Source: JAKFEW01 sp036675505 (GTDB taxonomy: Bacteria > Cyanobacteriota > Sericytochromatia > S15B-MN24 > JAQBPE01). From it: 64,000 nt of DNA. Each line of letters begins with the position of its first letter. The stretch's first letter is position 1. The notes under the pieces were generated by a model. That model was not told the DNA's origin and did no database searches. It worked only from the letters and a program-made list of their open reading frames with translations. Positions 1 through 8,032 of the stretch are shown here, piece after piece. Location: NCBI GenBank assembly GCA_036675505.1, contig JAKFEW010000139.1, positions 62,001-126,000 of the forward strand, written 5' to 3'. The translations under genes and the position numbers were made by a program.

Positions 1-647
1 TGCTCAACAAGGTGCGCGAGAAGTCGCCGGAGACCGTCGAGGCGGTGATCCCGGAGAAGCTCGAGATCGCAGACTACCACCTGATCCTCAAGCTGCTGCT
101 GCGCGAGCGCGTGAGCATCCGCGATCAGCTCACGATCCTCGAGCGCCTGGCCCACGCCGCGAAGCCGGTGCACCCGTTCTACCTGGCGGACCGTTTCGGC
201 GAGAACCGCGCGTCGATCGAGAGCATCATGCTGATGGAAATCTCGGCGCAGATCCGCCCGCTGAGCGACCCGCACATCCTCGCCGAGATGGTGCGCATCG
301 CGCTGTCGCGGCAGATCAGCGCGTCGCTGGCGTCGGCCGACCAGACCGTCGACGTGGTGCTGCTCGACGCCTCGGTCGAGCAGGTGATCTTGGACGGCAT
401 CCAGACCTCGACCACCGGCCAGACGATGACGCTCTCGCCGGCCCGGCGCGAGCTGTTGGTCAACCGGGTGGCGGTGGAGTGCGCCCGCCAGGAGCGGGCG
501 ATCGTGCTGTGCGATCCGCGCATCCGGCCGTTCGTGAAGCAATTGATGACGCGGGCGTTGCCGCGCCTCACGGTGCTGTCGCACGCCGAGATCCACCCGG
601 CCTACCGGGTGCAGAGCGTGGCGACGGTGAGCCTGGTCGAAAGCTAG
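1..647 (+). CDS. flhA: Flagellar export gate protein FlhA, C-terminal part (5' truncated by window)
   Basis: The reading frame is already open at the window edge, so this is only the cytosolic end of a longer gene. FlhA forms the export gate ring of the flagellar type III secretion system in the inner membrane. The visible part carries the hallmark LLRERVSIRDQLTILERLA segment and the closing VLSHAEI and VQSVATVSL blocks of the FlhA/SctV cytosolic domain. The VQSV ending fits flagellar FlhA better than virulence SctV. Between ILERLA and the usual LAEMVR helix there is an extra segment of about 30 residues (KPVHPFYLADRF onward) that typical FlhA lacks. The TAG stop overlaps the stop of the convergent LysM gene (shared CTAG). 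Confidence 0.82.
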   Translation, partial: LNKVREKSPETVEAVIPEKLEIADYHLILKLLLRERVSIRDQLTILERLAHAAKPVHPFYLADRFGENRASIESIMLMEISAQIRPLSDPHILAEMVRIALSRQISASLASADQTVDVVLLDASVEQVILDGIQTSTTGQTMTLSPARRELLVNRVAVECARQERAIVLCDPRIRPFVKQLMTRALPRLTVLSHAEIHPAYRVQSVATVSLVES

Positions 648-2380
648 GCCGTCGGGAGCGTCAGCACCTGGCCGGGGAAAATGAACCGCGCGTCGCGGAT
701 CTTGTCCTTGTTCATCTGCCAGATCGACGCCCAGCGCGTGCCGCTGCCGAGCTGGCTGCTCGCGATGGTGAACAGGCAGTCGCCCGGCTTCACGACGTAG
801 GACGCGCCGCCCGCCTGCGTCGGCAGCACCAACGTCTGGCCGGCGCGGATGAAACGTGGATTCGTCACGCGATCGCGGTTCGCGGCGTAAAGCTGCGGCC
901 ACTTCTTGGCGCTGCCCAGCGTGCGCTGCGCGATCAGCGAGAGCGAATCCCCCGGCTTCACGCGGTAGTAAGCGCCGCCGCCCTGGTGCGCCGATTCGAC
1001 GCGCGGCCGCGGCATGCGTCGGGGGATCGCGACGTGCGGCGTCTCGCGGGGCGCGGACGCGTGGCTGTCGCCGTGGGCCATCGCGGGGCGGCGCGGGCGC
1101 GCGGGCAGCGACATCGCGCCCTCGTGGGCCGCCGAAGGGGCCGCGTGGTGCGCCGCGGTCCGCACGGCGCCGTGGGCCCTGGGCGCATGGGCGGCCGGCG
1201 CGTGAGCGGCCGGCGCATGAGCAGGCGCGGCGTGGGCCGCGGCGGGGAGGGCCGCCGGCGCCTTGGGGCGCGTCGGCAGCTGGACCTCCGGCGAGGCGAC
1301 AGGATGGGCGATGCCCGGCACGCCATGCTCGTGCATGGTCGGCGAGGCGGCGCGGGCGTGGACCTCGGCGGCCTTGGTGGGCTTCGGCCGCACCGGCAGG
1401 CGGATGGTCGGCGCGGTCGGCCTGGTGGGCGGCTTGGGGGCAACGAGGTGCGGCGTGCCGTGGCCGTCGCCGCGGGCGACCTTGGGGCCCTCGGGGCCCT
1501 TGGGCGGCGTGGGGGCCTTGACCGCCGGCATCGCCTGCGGCTTCGACGCAGGCTTCGCGGGCGCCGGCTGGTGGCCGGCCCCGGCGCCGTGCGCGCCGGG
1601 AGCCGGGGCGGCGGCCATCGCGCCCTTGAGCGGTTTCATCGACACGATGTTGCGGCTCGAGAGCTGCGACCGGTCGAGCAGGTACATCTCGTAACCGTCC
1701 TTCTCGAGGCTGAGCAGGTCGGTTTCCATGAAGCCTTCGGCGAGCGTGGCCTGGCCCGTGGCGTCGGTGACGCCGAGCAGCCGCTCTTCCATCGTCTTGA
1801 TCTGAACGCCGGCCATGCCCTGGCCGCTCGTCGCATCGATGACGCGCACGACCGGGGCATTCGCGACGGCGTAGCCTTCCTCGTCGGCGGCCTGGGCTTC
1901 GCCGGCGAAGGGCAAGCCGGTGAGGAACATCAACAGCGCGGCCGAGACGCGGGAGGCGAAGCCGCCGAGGTGCTGGCGAATGCGGCGGGTGCGGCGGCGC
2001 AGCGCGGCGACGTTGATCATGCCGGGGGGCAGCATGCCCTCGCGGACCTCGTCACCCAGCGCGCCGAGCTGCGCGAGCAGCTCCTCGGACTTGAGCGGCG
2101 TGTCGTTCAGCATCGACTCGAGCATGAGCAGCTCGAAGACCAGGTCGTCGTCGTCCTTGTCCGTCGTGAGGCAGCCCATGAGGATGCGCGCGATTTCGCC
2201 GAGGTCCGTGATCTTGTCGCCGGACGGCGCATCGCCGTGCTTCTTGCCGGCGCTCACCACTTCGGGGCGTTGGCGCACCATGAACGCGCCAATCGCGTCC
2301 GCCGGCGGCCCGGACAGGGGCGCGACGTCGGCGCGGGCGGCCGGCGTTGAGGGGCCATAGTTTGGGATGTGGCGACTCAT
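644..2380 (-). CDS. LysM-repeat protein with internal signal-like hydrophobic segment and Pro/Ala/His-rich linker
   Basis: The start ATG at 2380 is preceded by GAGGATT; an upstream in-frame ATG at 2419 lacks this. The 578-residue product has about 150 charged, cytosolic-looking N-terminal residues, then a hydrophobic stretch ending FAGEAQA-ADEEG that resembles a signal peptide but lies inside the chain. It is followed by a carboxypeptidase-regulatory-like beta domain (VRVIDATSGQGMAGVQI), a long Pro/Ala/His-rich linker and two C-terminal LysM repeats (YYRVKPGDSLSLIAQ and YVVKPGDCLFTIASS). LysM repeats bind peptidoglycan glycans, so the end is expected outside the cytoplasm. The exact role is unknown. 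The gene converges on flhA, but no functional link is shown. Confidence 0.8.
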   Translation of the reverse strand: MSRHIPNYGPSTPAARADVAPLSGPPADAIGAFMVRQRPEVVSAGKKHGDAPSGDKITDLGEIARILMGCLTTDKDDDDLVFELLMLESMLNDTPLKSEELLAQLGALGDEVREGMLPPGMINVAALRRRTRRIRQHLGGFASRVSAALLMFLTGLPFAGEAQAADEEGYAVANAPVVRVIDATSGQGMAGVQIKTMEERLLGVTDATGQATLAEGFMETDLLSLEKDGYEMYLLDRSQLSSRNIVSMKPLKGAMAAAPAPGAHGAGAGHQPAPAKPASKPQAMPAVKAPTPPKGPEGPKVARGDGHGTPHLVAPKPPTRPTAPTIRLPVRPKPTKAAEVHARAASPTMHEHGVPGIAHPVASPEVQLPTRPKAPAALPAAAHAAPAHAPAAHAPAAHAPRAHGAVRTAAHHAAPSAAHEGAMSLPARPRRPAMAHGDSHASAPRETPHVAIPRRMPRPRVESAHQGGGAYYRVKPGDSLSLIAQRTLGSAKKWPQLYAANRDRVTNPRFIRAGQTLVLPTQAGGASYVVKPGDCLFTIASSQLGSGTRWASIWQMNKDKIRDARFIFPGQVLTLPTA

Positions 2381-2456
2381 GCGTCGTGAATCCTCGGAGC
2401 GGGCGCGTCTGGGCGTCATATTATTGTAACACCCGGCACTGGCCTGCGCATGGCCG

Positions 2457-2484
2457 TTACCACCTTATGTTTACCATCTTATGT
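2457..2484. repeat. Two tandem 14-nt repeats upstream of gltX
   Basis: TTACCACCTTATGT at 2457-2470 is followed immediately by TTACCATCTTATGT at 2471-2484, with one mismatch. The pair lies in the intergenic space between the divergent LysM gene and gltX. It is AT-rich against a GC-rich background, as expected of a regulator or promoter site. The function is unknown. Confidence 0.6.
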
Positions 2485-2628
2485 AACCCAAGGCGGTGAC
2501 GCCCGCACATTTGCGACGGACCTATATGAGAGGGAAGCCGCGCCCTTCATGTTCCGGCATCGGTCACAGTCACGCTGATTTCGATCTGTTAAGATGGTCG
2601 AACGACGTACCGGAGAAGGAGATCACAG

Positions 2629-4089
2629 GTGGCCGATCGCGTCCGTGTCCGCTTCGCGCCCAGCCCCACGGGTTACCTCCATGTGGGCGGCGCTCGAACC
2701 GCGCTATTCAACTGGCTGTTCGCCCGGAAGCACGGCGGCGTCTTCATCCTCCGCATCGAAGACACGGATCAGGCCCGTTCGACGGAGGCGTCCGTCGACG
2801 CCATCTTCGAGGGCATGCGCTGGCTCGACCTGAGCTGGGACGAAGGTCCCGGCGCCGCGGAGCCGCATGCGCCCTACTTCCAGACCGAGCGCCTGCCGAT
2901 CTACAACACCTACGCCGAGCAGCTGCTCGCCGCGGACCGCGCCTACCGGTGCTACCTGACGGCCGAGGAGCTCGCGGCGAAACGCGAGGAGCAGTCCGCG
3001 CGCGGCGAGCAGCCGCACTACGACCGCAGCTGGTCCGAGGCGAAGACCGCGACGCTGACCGACGCCGAGAAGGCGAGCATGCGCCACGTCATCCGCTTCC
3101 GGGCGCCTGCCGGCGGCACGATCGTGGTGAAAGACGTGCTGCGCGGCGACGTCAGCTTCGATTCGGCCACCATGGTGGAAGACTATGTGCTCATCAAGGG
3201 CGACGGCGTGCCCACCTACAACTACGCCGTCGTCATCGACGACGCCACGATGGACGTCACCCACGTCATCCGCGGCGACGACCACCTGAGCAACACGCCG
3301 AAGCAAATCGCCGTCTACGAGGCGCTCGGGCTGCCCGTGCCGATTTTCTGCCACCTGCCGATGATCCTCGGCGCCGACAAGTCCAAGCTGTCGAAGCGGC
3401 ACGGCACGACGTCGGTGCAGAAGTTCCGCGACGACGGCTTCTTGCCCGAAGCGTTGATCAACTACCTGGTGCGCCTGGGCTGGTCCCACGGGGACCAGGA
3501 GTATTTCACGCGCGCGGAGATGATCGAGAATTTCAGCCTGGAGGCCCTCAACAAGAGCGCCGCGGTCTTCGACTTCGCGAAGCTCGAGGCGATGAACATG
3601 CAGTACCTCAAGGAGGCCGATCGCGATCGCCTCGTCGAGCTGCTCGCGCCGCGCTGGGCGACCCTGGGGCTCTCGATCGAGGGCCGCGACCGCGCCTGGC
3701 TCCACAAGGTGGTCGACACGCTGGTCGAGCGCAGCCGCACGCTGGTCCAGCTCGCGGAAGGCGCGCTTTTCTACTTCGACGTGCCGCTCGCGTACGATCC
3801 CGCGGCCGTCGAGAAGCAGCTCACGAACGACGGCCTCGCCCACCTCGGCGCCCTGCGTGGCCGCCTCGCGGCGCTCGGCACCTGGGATGAGACCTCGCTC
3901 GAGGCGCTCTTCAAGGCCTATGCCGAAGAAAAGGGCGCGAAGCTCGGCCAGGTGATCCAGCCGATGCGCGTCGCGATGACCGGCAGGACCAACAGCCCCG
4001 GCATGTACGAGGTGCTCGCGTTGCTCGGGCCGGATCTCTCGCTCAGGCGCCTGGACGCCGTGTTGTCTGGCAACGTCGTGAAGGCCTGA
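2629..4089 (+). CDS. gltX: Glutamyl-tRNA synthetase
   Basis: This class I aminoacyl-tRNA synthetase charges tRNA-Glu (and in many bacteria tRNA-Gln) with glutamate in the cytoplasm. The N-terminus VRFAPSPTGYLHVGG carries the HIGH-type signature (HVGG, residues 18-21), and LSKR at 254-257 is the KMSKS-type loop. Length (486 residues) is normal and all core regions look intact. The start is GTG at 2629, eight bases after a GGAG core within GAGAAGGAGAT. Only 10 bases separate it from the following LCP gene, so the two are probably cotranscribed. No T-box leader was recognised upstream. Confidence 0.97.
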   Translation: MADRVRVRFAPSPTGYLHVGGARTALFNWLFARKHGGVFILRIEDTDQARSTEASVDAIFEGMRWLDLSWDEGPGAAEPHAPYFQTERLPIYNTYAEQLLAADRAYRCYLTAEELAAKREEQSARGEQPHYDRSWSEAKTATLTDAEKASMRHVIRFRAPAGGTIVVKDVLRGDVSFDSATMVEDYVLIKGDGVPTYNYAVVIDDATMDVTHVIRGDDHLSNTPKQIAVYEALGLPVPIFCHLPMILGADKSKLSKRHGTTSVQKFRDDGFLPEALINYLVRLGWSHGDQEYFTRAEMIENFSLEALNKSAAVFDFAKLEAMNMQYLKEADRDRLVELLAPRWATLGLSIEGRDRAWLHKVVDTLVERSRTLVQLAEGALFYFDVPLAYDPAAVEKQLTNDGLAHLGALRGRLAALGTWDETSLEALFKAYAEEKGAKLGQVIQPMRVAMTGRTNSPGMYEVLALLGPDLSLRRLDAVLSGNVVKA

Positions 4090-4099
4090 GCGGGGATAG

Positions 4100-5515
4100 A
4101 TGGGCACGAACAAGCTCAAGCGCCGCCCTGACGAACGGGCGGCCAAGACCGCCCCGCTGAAAGGCACGACCGGCAAGCTCAAGGCCGGCTCAGGCCGCCT
4201 GTCGGCCTCCGGCTATTCCACCGGCCAGTTGCGGCTGCCGCCCTCCCGGCGGCGCAAGTCCGCGCGCCTGCGCCGCATCGTGCTGGCCCTCGGCGCCGTG
4301 GCCTTCACGGGTGGCCTGGTGGGTGCGCTGGCGCTGATGGGCGCCTCGGCCTTCCTCGATTCCTTCAACCCCGATCGCAAGCGTGAGCTCTCCGCCCGCG
4401 AGCTGGCGCAGGGCCTGGTGCCGCTTTCGCAGCGGCAGGCCGTGCTGGTGATGGGCACTGACATCGCCTACGCGGAGGGCCGCAAGCTCGACGCCGGTGC
4501 GGTTCGCTCGGACACCATGCTCGTGCTGGGCGTCGATCCGTCGGGCGATCGCCTCGAGGTGGTGTCGATCCCGCGGGACACCCGCGTGATCGTGCGCGGC
4601 CGCTACGAGAAGATCAACGCGGCCTTCTACCAGGGCGGACCGAAGCTTGCCGCCGAAGTGGTCTCGGACCTCCTGGGCGTGCCGGTCAAGAGCTGGGCCC
4701 AGGTGAACACCTCGGGGCTCGAGAAGCTGATCGACACAGTGGGCGGCGTGCGTATGTTCGTGGAAAAGGACATGCGCTACGTCGATCGCACGGCCGGGCT
4801 GGTGATCAACATCCCCAAGGGCTGGAACACGCTCGACGGCGCGCAGGCGCACCGCTTCGTGCGCTTCCGCCACGACGAGCTGGGCGACATCGGCCGCGTG
4901 CAACGGCAGCAGCAGTTCATGCGCGCCGCGCTCGAGCGCCTGCTGGCGCCCGATACGCTGCTCAAGGTGCCGCGGATGCTTTCGACCATCAAGGAAAACG
5001 TGCGCACGAACCTGTCGGGCCCCGAGCTGGTGCAGCTCGCCACCTGGGCGGCGCGCCTCGATCGCGACGACGTGCGGCTGGTCATGTTGCCGGGCGAGTT
5101 CTCCGGCAACCAGTACCAGGCGAGCTACTGGCTCACCGACCCCGCGAAGGCGCGCCAGCTCGGCCGCCGGCTGGTCGGCCGCGAGGCTGCGCCCGCCGCC
5201 GGCGTGCCCAACCGGGGACGGGTGTCCGTGACCGTGTTGAACGGCACGGCCCGATCCGGCCTGGCGGCCTCGGCCGCGCGCGAACTGCGGGAGGCCGGCT
5301 GGTCGGTGCGGGCCGTGGGCGACGCGCCCTTCCGCCAGGCGAAGACGACCAAGGTCATCGCGCAGACGGGCCATGGCGAGTGGACCGGGGCGATGGGCAA
5401 GGATCTGGGCGTCGCGCCGGAGCGGATCGACGCGAGCGTGGGCGACATCACGACGGACTTCACCGTGGTGGTGGGCGAAGATTACGCCGAAGAGCTGGGC
5501 CTCGCCACGCGATAG
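4100..5515 (+). CDS. LytR-CpsA-Psr family cell-wall glycopolymer ligase with LytR_C domain
   Basis: LCP proteins transfer undecaprenyl-linked glycopolymers to peptidoglycan or related acceptors at the outer face of the cytoplasmic membrane. The 471-residue product has a basic cytosolic tail (about 1-57), one transmembrane helix (about 58-88) and the LCP domain. Conserved signatures include VRSDTMLVLGVDP, VVSIPRDTRV and FVRFRHDELGDIGRVQRQQ, with the arginines and aspartates that hold pyrophosphate and Mg2+. A C-terminal LytR_C domain starts near VSVTVLNGTARSGLA. The start ATG is preceded by GGGGAT. LCP proteins are typical of Gram-positives and Cyanobacteria, which fits the proposed lineage. 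Confidence 0.9.
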   Translation: MGTNKLKRRPDERAAKTAPLKGTTGKLKAGSGRLSASGYSTGQLRLPPSRRRKSARLRRIVLALGAVAFTGGLVGALALMGASAFLDSFNPDRKRELSARELAQGLVPLSQRQAVLVMGTDIAYAEGRKLDAGAVRSDTMLVLGVDPSGDRLEVVSIPRDTRVIVRGRYEKINAAFYQGGPKLAAEVVSDLLGVPVKSWAQVNTSGLEKLIDTVGGVRMFVEKDMRYVDRTAGLVINIPKGWNTLDGAQAHRFVRFRHDELGDIGRVQRQQQFMRAALERLLAPDTLLKVPRMLSTIKENVRTNLSGPELVQLATWAARLDRDDVRLVMLPGEFSGNQYQASYWLTDPAKARQLGRRLVGREAAPAAGVPNRGRVSVTVLNGTARSGLAASAARELREAGWSVRAVGDAPFRQAKTTKVIAQTGHGEWTGAMGKDLGVAPERIDASVGDITTDFTVVVGEDYAEELGLATR

Positions 5516-5517
5516 GC

Positions 5518-6195
5518 TCAGGCGCTCTTGTCTGAGACTTCCCGGGGGCGTTCGCCCCAGGCCAGGTACACGGCACCTCCCAGCTGCTCCTCGAGCTTCA
5601 CGTCGCTGAGCACCCGGCGCATCTCCGTCACGATTTCGCGGCTAGGCTGCGCGCAGGCCAGCTGGTAGGCCAGCTGCTCGTAGAGCGGGTTGAGCAGCTG
5701 GTCGTAAATCGGCTGCAGCGACGCCAAGGGCGCCGCCAGCCGTTTCATGTCCACCACCACGATCCGGCCGCCCGGCTTGAGCGCCGCCACCGCGCCGTGC
5801 AGCGCCTGGCGCGAGCGCGGGATCACCGAGAGGGCGTAGGCACACAGCACGCGGTCGAAGGAAGCGGGCGCCAGCACGAGGTCCGCCGCGTCGGCCTCGA
5901 TCAGCCGAACGTTGCCGAAGCCGCCGCGCTCGACGCGCAAGCGGGCGCGCTCGAGCATGGCGCGGGTGTAGTCGACGCCCACCACCTCGCCGGACGGGCC
6001 GACGGCTTTCGCCAGCCACGGCAGCGTGCGACCGCTGCCGCAGGCGAGGTCGAGCACGCGCATGCCCGGCTCCACGCCGAGCCTGTGCAGCGCCGCGTGC
6101 CGCCAACCGCGGACGGCCCAGCCGCCCAGCATGTCGACCGGCGCGATGCTGCGCAGGGTGTAGGCCCACTTGATGTCGTCGAGCGGGCGTGCCAT
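5518..6195 (-). CDS. Class I SAM-dependent methyltransferase (UbiE/Methyltransf_25-like)
   Basis: The 225-residue product carries motif I VLDLACGSGRTLPWLA, the acidic ribose-binding VVGVDYTRAMLERA and a post-motif LKPGGRIVVVDM. It is therefore a Rossmann-fold methyltransferase using S-adenosylmethionine. The substrate is not evident; ubiquinone/menaquinone-type and lipid methyltransferases are the nearest general relatives. Start ATG 6195 (MARPLDDIKW) lies 4 bases beyond the stop of pspA. The longer frame to 6309 would run into pspA and is unlikely. Probably cotranscribed with pspA, so a membrane-lipid or quinone role is possible but unproven. Confidence 0.82.
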   Translation of the reverse strand: MARPLDDIKWAYTLRSIAPVDMLGGWAVRGWRHAALHRLGVEPGMRVLDLACGSGRTLPWLAKAVGPSGEVVGVDYTRAMLERARLRVERGGFGNVRLIEADAADLVLAPASFDRVLCAYALSVIPRSRQALHGAVAALKPGGRIVVVDMKRLAAPLASLQPIYDQLLNPLYEQLAYQLACAQPSREIVTEMRRVLSDVKLEEQLGGAVYLAWGERPREVSDKSA

Positions 6196-6199
6196 GGCA

Positions 6200-6916
6200 C
6201 TAGGCGTGTTCGTGCGCGTCGCCGGACGGGGCCATCGGCGAGCCTTCGCCGAGCAGCTTGCTCTGCTTCTTGGCCTTGAGCGCGGCGAGCGCGTCGTCGA
6301 CGGCACCACCTTCGCCCAACGCGTCGAACTTCGAGTCGAGCGTGTCGGTGTTCAGCTCGGCCAGGGCCTGCGCCTTGGTTTCACCCTCCAGCACCTTTTG
6401 CTCCATCCGCTCGAAAGCGGCGAGCGACGTCGAGCCGGCGTTCTTCGAGAGCGACGTCTGGATGCGCTTCTCGGCTTCGGCGCGGCGATGGCGGGCGATC
6501 AGGAGGTCCTTCTTGGTCTGGGCCTCGGAGATCTTGGACTCCAGCTTCATGAGGTTGTCCTTGAGCTGGGAGACCGCCCGCTTCTGCTGATCCCATTGCT
6601 CCTTGAAGCCGTCGGAGGTCTGCTGGAAGGTGTTCTTCCGCTTGAGCGCCTCGCGCGCCAGCTCATCCTCGCCCTTGTCGACGGCGAGCTCGGCCTTCGC
6701 CTGCCATTTGTCGGCTTCGGTCTGGGCCTGGGTGTGCTTCTGGTAGAGCTGCTTCTCGACGGCGATCGACGACGCCACCTGAGAGCGCACCTGCATCAGA
6801 TCCTCGTTCAGCTCGACGACGATCTGTTGAACCATCTTCTCGGGGTCTTCCGACTTGTCGATGGCGTCGTTGATGTTGCTCTTCACAAGCCGGCTGATGC
6901 GGTCCCACAAGCCCAT
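6200..6916 (-). CDS. pspA: PspA/Vipp1 (IM30) family membrane-stress protein
   Basis: PspA/IM30 proteins are ESCRT-III-like, mostly alpha-helical proteins that coat and repair the inner membrane. The start MGLWDRISRLVKSNINDAID is the characteristic amphipathic N-terminal helix. The rest is a long coiled coil rich in Glu, Lys, Gln and Ala (EKQLYQKHTQAQTEADKWQ and on). Length (238 residues) is PspA-like. A Vipp1 C-terminal extension is not clearly seen; the tail GEGSPMAPSGDAHEHA is short. Start ATG 6916 has a GAGAAG site (GAGGAGAAGCACCG). No sigma54 promoter or pspF-like activator is seen nearby, so regulation differs from enterobacteria. Confidence 0.9.
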   Translation of the reverse strand: MGLWDRISRLVKSNINDAIDKSEDPEKMVQQIVVELNEDLMQVRSQVASSIAVEKQLYQKHTQAQTEADKWQAKAELAVDKGEDELAREALKRKNTFQQTSDGFKEQWDQQKRAVSQLKDNLMKLESKISEAQTKKDLLIARHRRAEAEKRIQTSLSKNAGSTSLAAFERMEQKVLEGETKAQALAELNTDTLDSKFDALGEGGAVDDALAALKAKKQSKLLGEGSPMAPSGDAHEHA

Positions 6917-6994
6917 CGGTGCTTCTCCTCATGTCGATCGCCCCGGCCACCGTGGTCAGGTCGTTGCGATGTTACCATACCAACCCGGTGAGGG

Positions 6995-8032
6995 TTAACG
7001 GCCGCGGTGGGTGAAGGCCGGCTTGAAGGCCTTGTCGTCGGCGAGACCGACTTCCTTGTTGTGCACCGGCAGCTTCAGCATGATGAGGCTGTCGCGCACG
7101 AGGCAGCGATCGACCGTCAGCGCGGTCATGCCCCAGTCCGTGAACGCTTGCTGCTTGGCCGGCTGGTAGTCCGGCGCCCAGGCCAGCACCATCTGCGGTT
7201 CGAAGGCCGTGAGGACGATGGCGGCCTGGTCGAGCAGCGGCCCGTAGAGGTGCTCGTAGCCGGGGTGCACGATCAGCTGCACGGTGTGCGGCAGCGCGCG
7301 CATCTGCGCCATCACGCGCAGGTAAGCGACGACTTTGCCTTCGACCTCGACCACGAACCGCTCGTCGGCCACGTGCTTCATCTGACGGCGCATGCCCGCC
7401 ATCGCCCGCTCGACGAGGCCGAGCGCGAAATCCGAGGCCTGGCGGGTGTCGACCAGGCGCACGGGGGCGGGCGTCGTGGCCAGGTAGAGCTCGTAGAGGG
7501 CCTGGGCGTCGCGGCCACGGAATGGCCGCAGCCCGGCCGGCGCCGCACCGCGCGGGGCCGGCGGCTTTTCCATCTGGTAATACGTGACCGCGGCGTACTG
7601 GCGGAAGCCCAGCTTCTCGTAGAGCCGCAAGGCCGGCACGTTGGCGTGATCGACCTCCAGCGTGAAGCACTTCACGCCGAGCGCCCCGTAGCGCTCGAAG
7701 ACGTGCTCGACGAGCCGCACGCCGAGGCCCTTGCCCTGGCATTCGGGCGCGACGGCGACGAAGTCGATGTGCCAGCGCGTGCGCCCCTGGTTGCCGGGCG
7801 AGGTCTGGATGAAGCCCTGGATGCGCCCGTCCTCCTCGAGGACGTGCACGTTCAACATGTAACGGTAGGGATTCGGGAAGCAGGCGAGCGTGCGGATCAG
7901 CGGATACATGCGCTTCCAGCGCGAGACCTGCGCGGCGATGTCGACGCCGCGGCGGCCATACTCCTCGTTGAACGCCGCGATGAAGATCCGGCGGACCTCG
8001 TCGAGGTCGCTATACCGAACAGCTCGTATCAC
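6995..8032 (-). CDS. GNAT-family N-acetyltransferase with C-terminal second GNAT-like half
   Basis: The N-terminal half is a complete GNAT fold: IRAVRYSDLDEVRRIF at the start, then VDFVAVAPECQGKGLGVRLVEHV, containing the acetyl-CoA-binding Q/RxxGxG/A loop, and NVPALRLYEKLGF. The C-terminal half (from LRPFRGRDAQALYELY) looks like a degenerate second GNAT copy. GTG 8032 is chosen because GGGGAG lies 8 bases upstream and MIRAVRYSD is a typical GNAT start; GTG 8053 is an alternative. The gene overlaps the end of the upstream F420-ligase-like gene. The acceptor substrate is unknown. Confidence 0.8.
   Translation of the reverse strand: MIRAVRYSDLDEVRRIFIAAFNEEYGRRGVDIAAQVSRWKRMYPLIRTLACFPNPYRYMLNVHVLEEDGRIQGFIQTSPGNQGRTRWHIDFVAVAPECQGKGLGVRLVEHVFERYGALGVKCFTLEVDHANVPALRLYEKLGFRQYAAVTYYQMEKPPAPRGAAPAGLRPFRGRDAQALYELYLATTPAPVRLVDTRQASDFALGLVERAMAGMRRQMKHVADERFVVEVEGKVVAYLRVMAQMRALPHTVQLIVHPGYEHLYGPLLDQAAIVLTAFEPQMVLAWAPDYQPAKQQAFTDWGMTALTVDRCLVRDSLIMLKLPVHNKEVGLADDKAFKPAFTHRGR

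Noticed and set aside
479..2350. Forward open frame of 623 codons over the LysM gene
   Set aside because: It is Arg/Gly/Ala-rich throughout with no domain, while the reverse frame has two clear LysM repeats.
2490..2628. T-box leader upstream of gltX
   Set aside because: No T-box sequence or specifier-loop and antiterminator pair is visible in the short upstream region.
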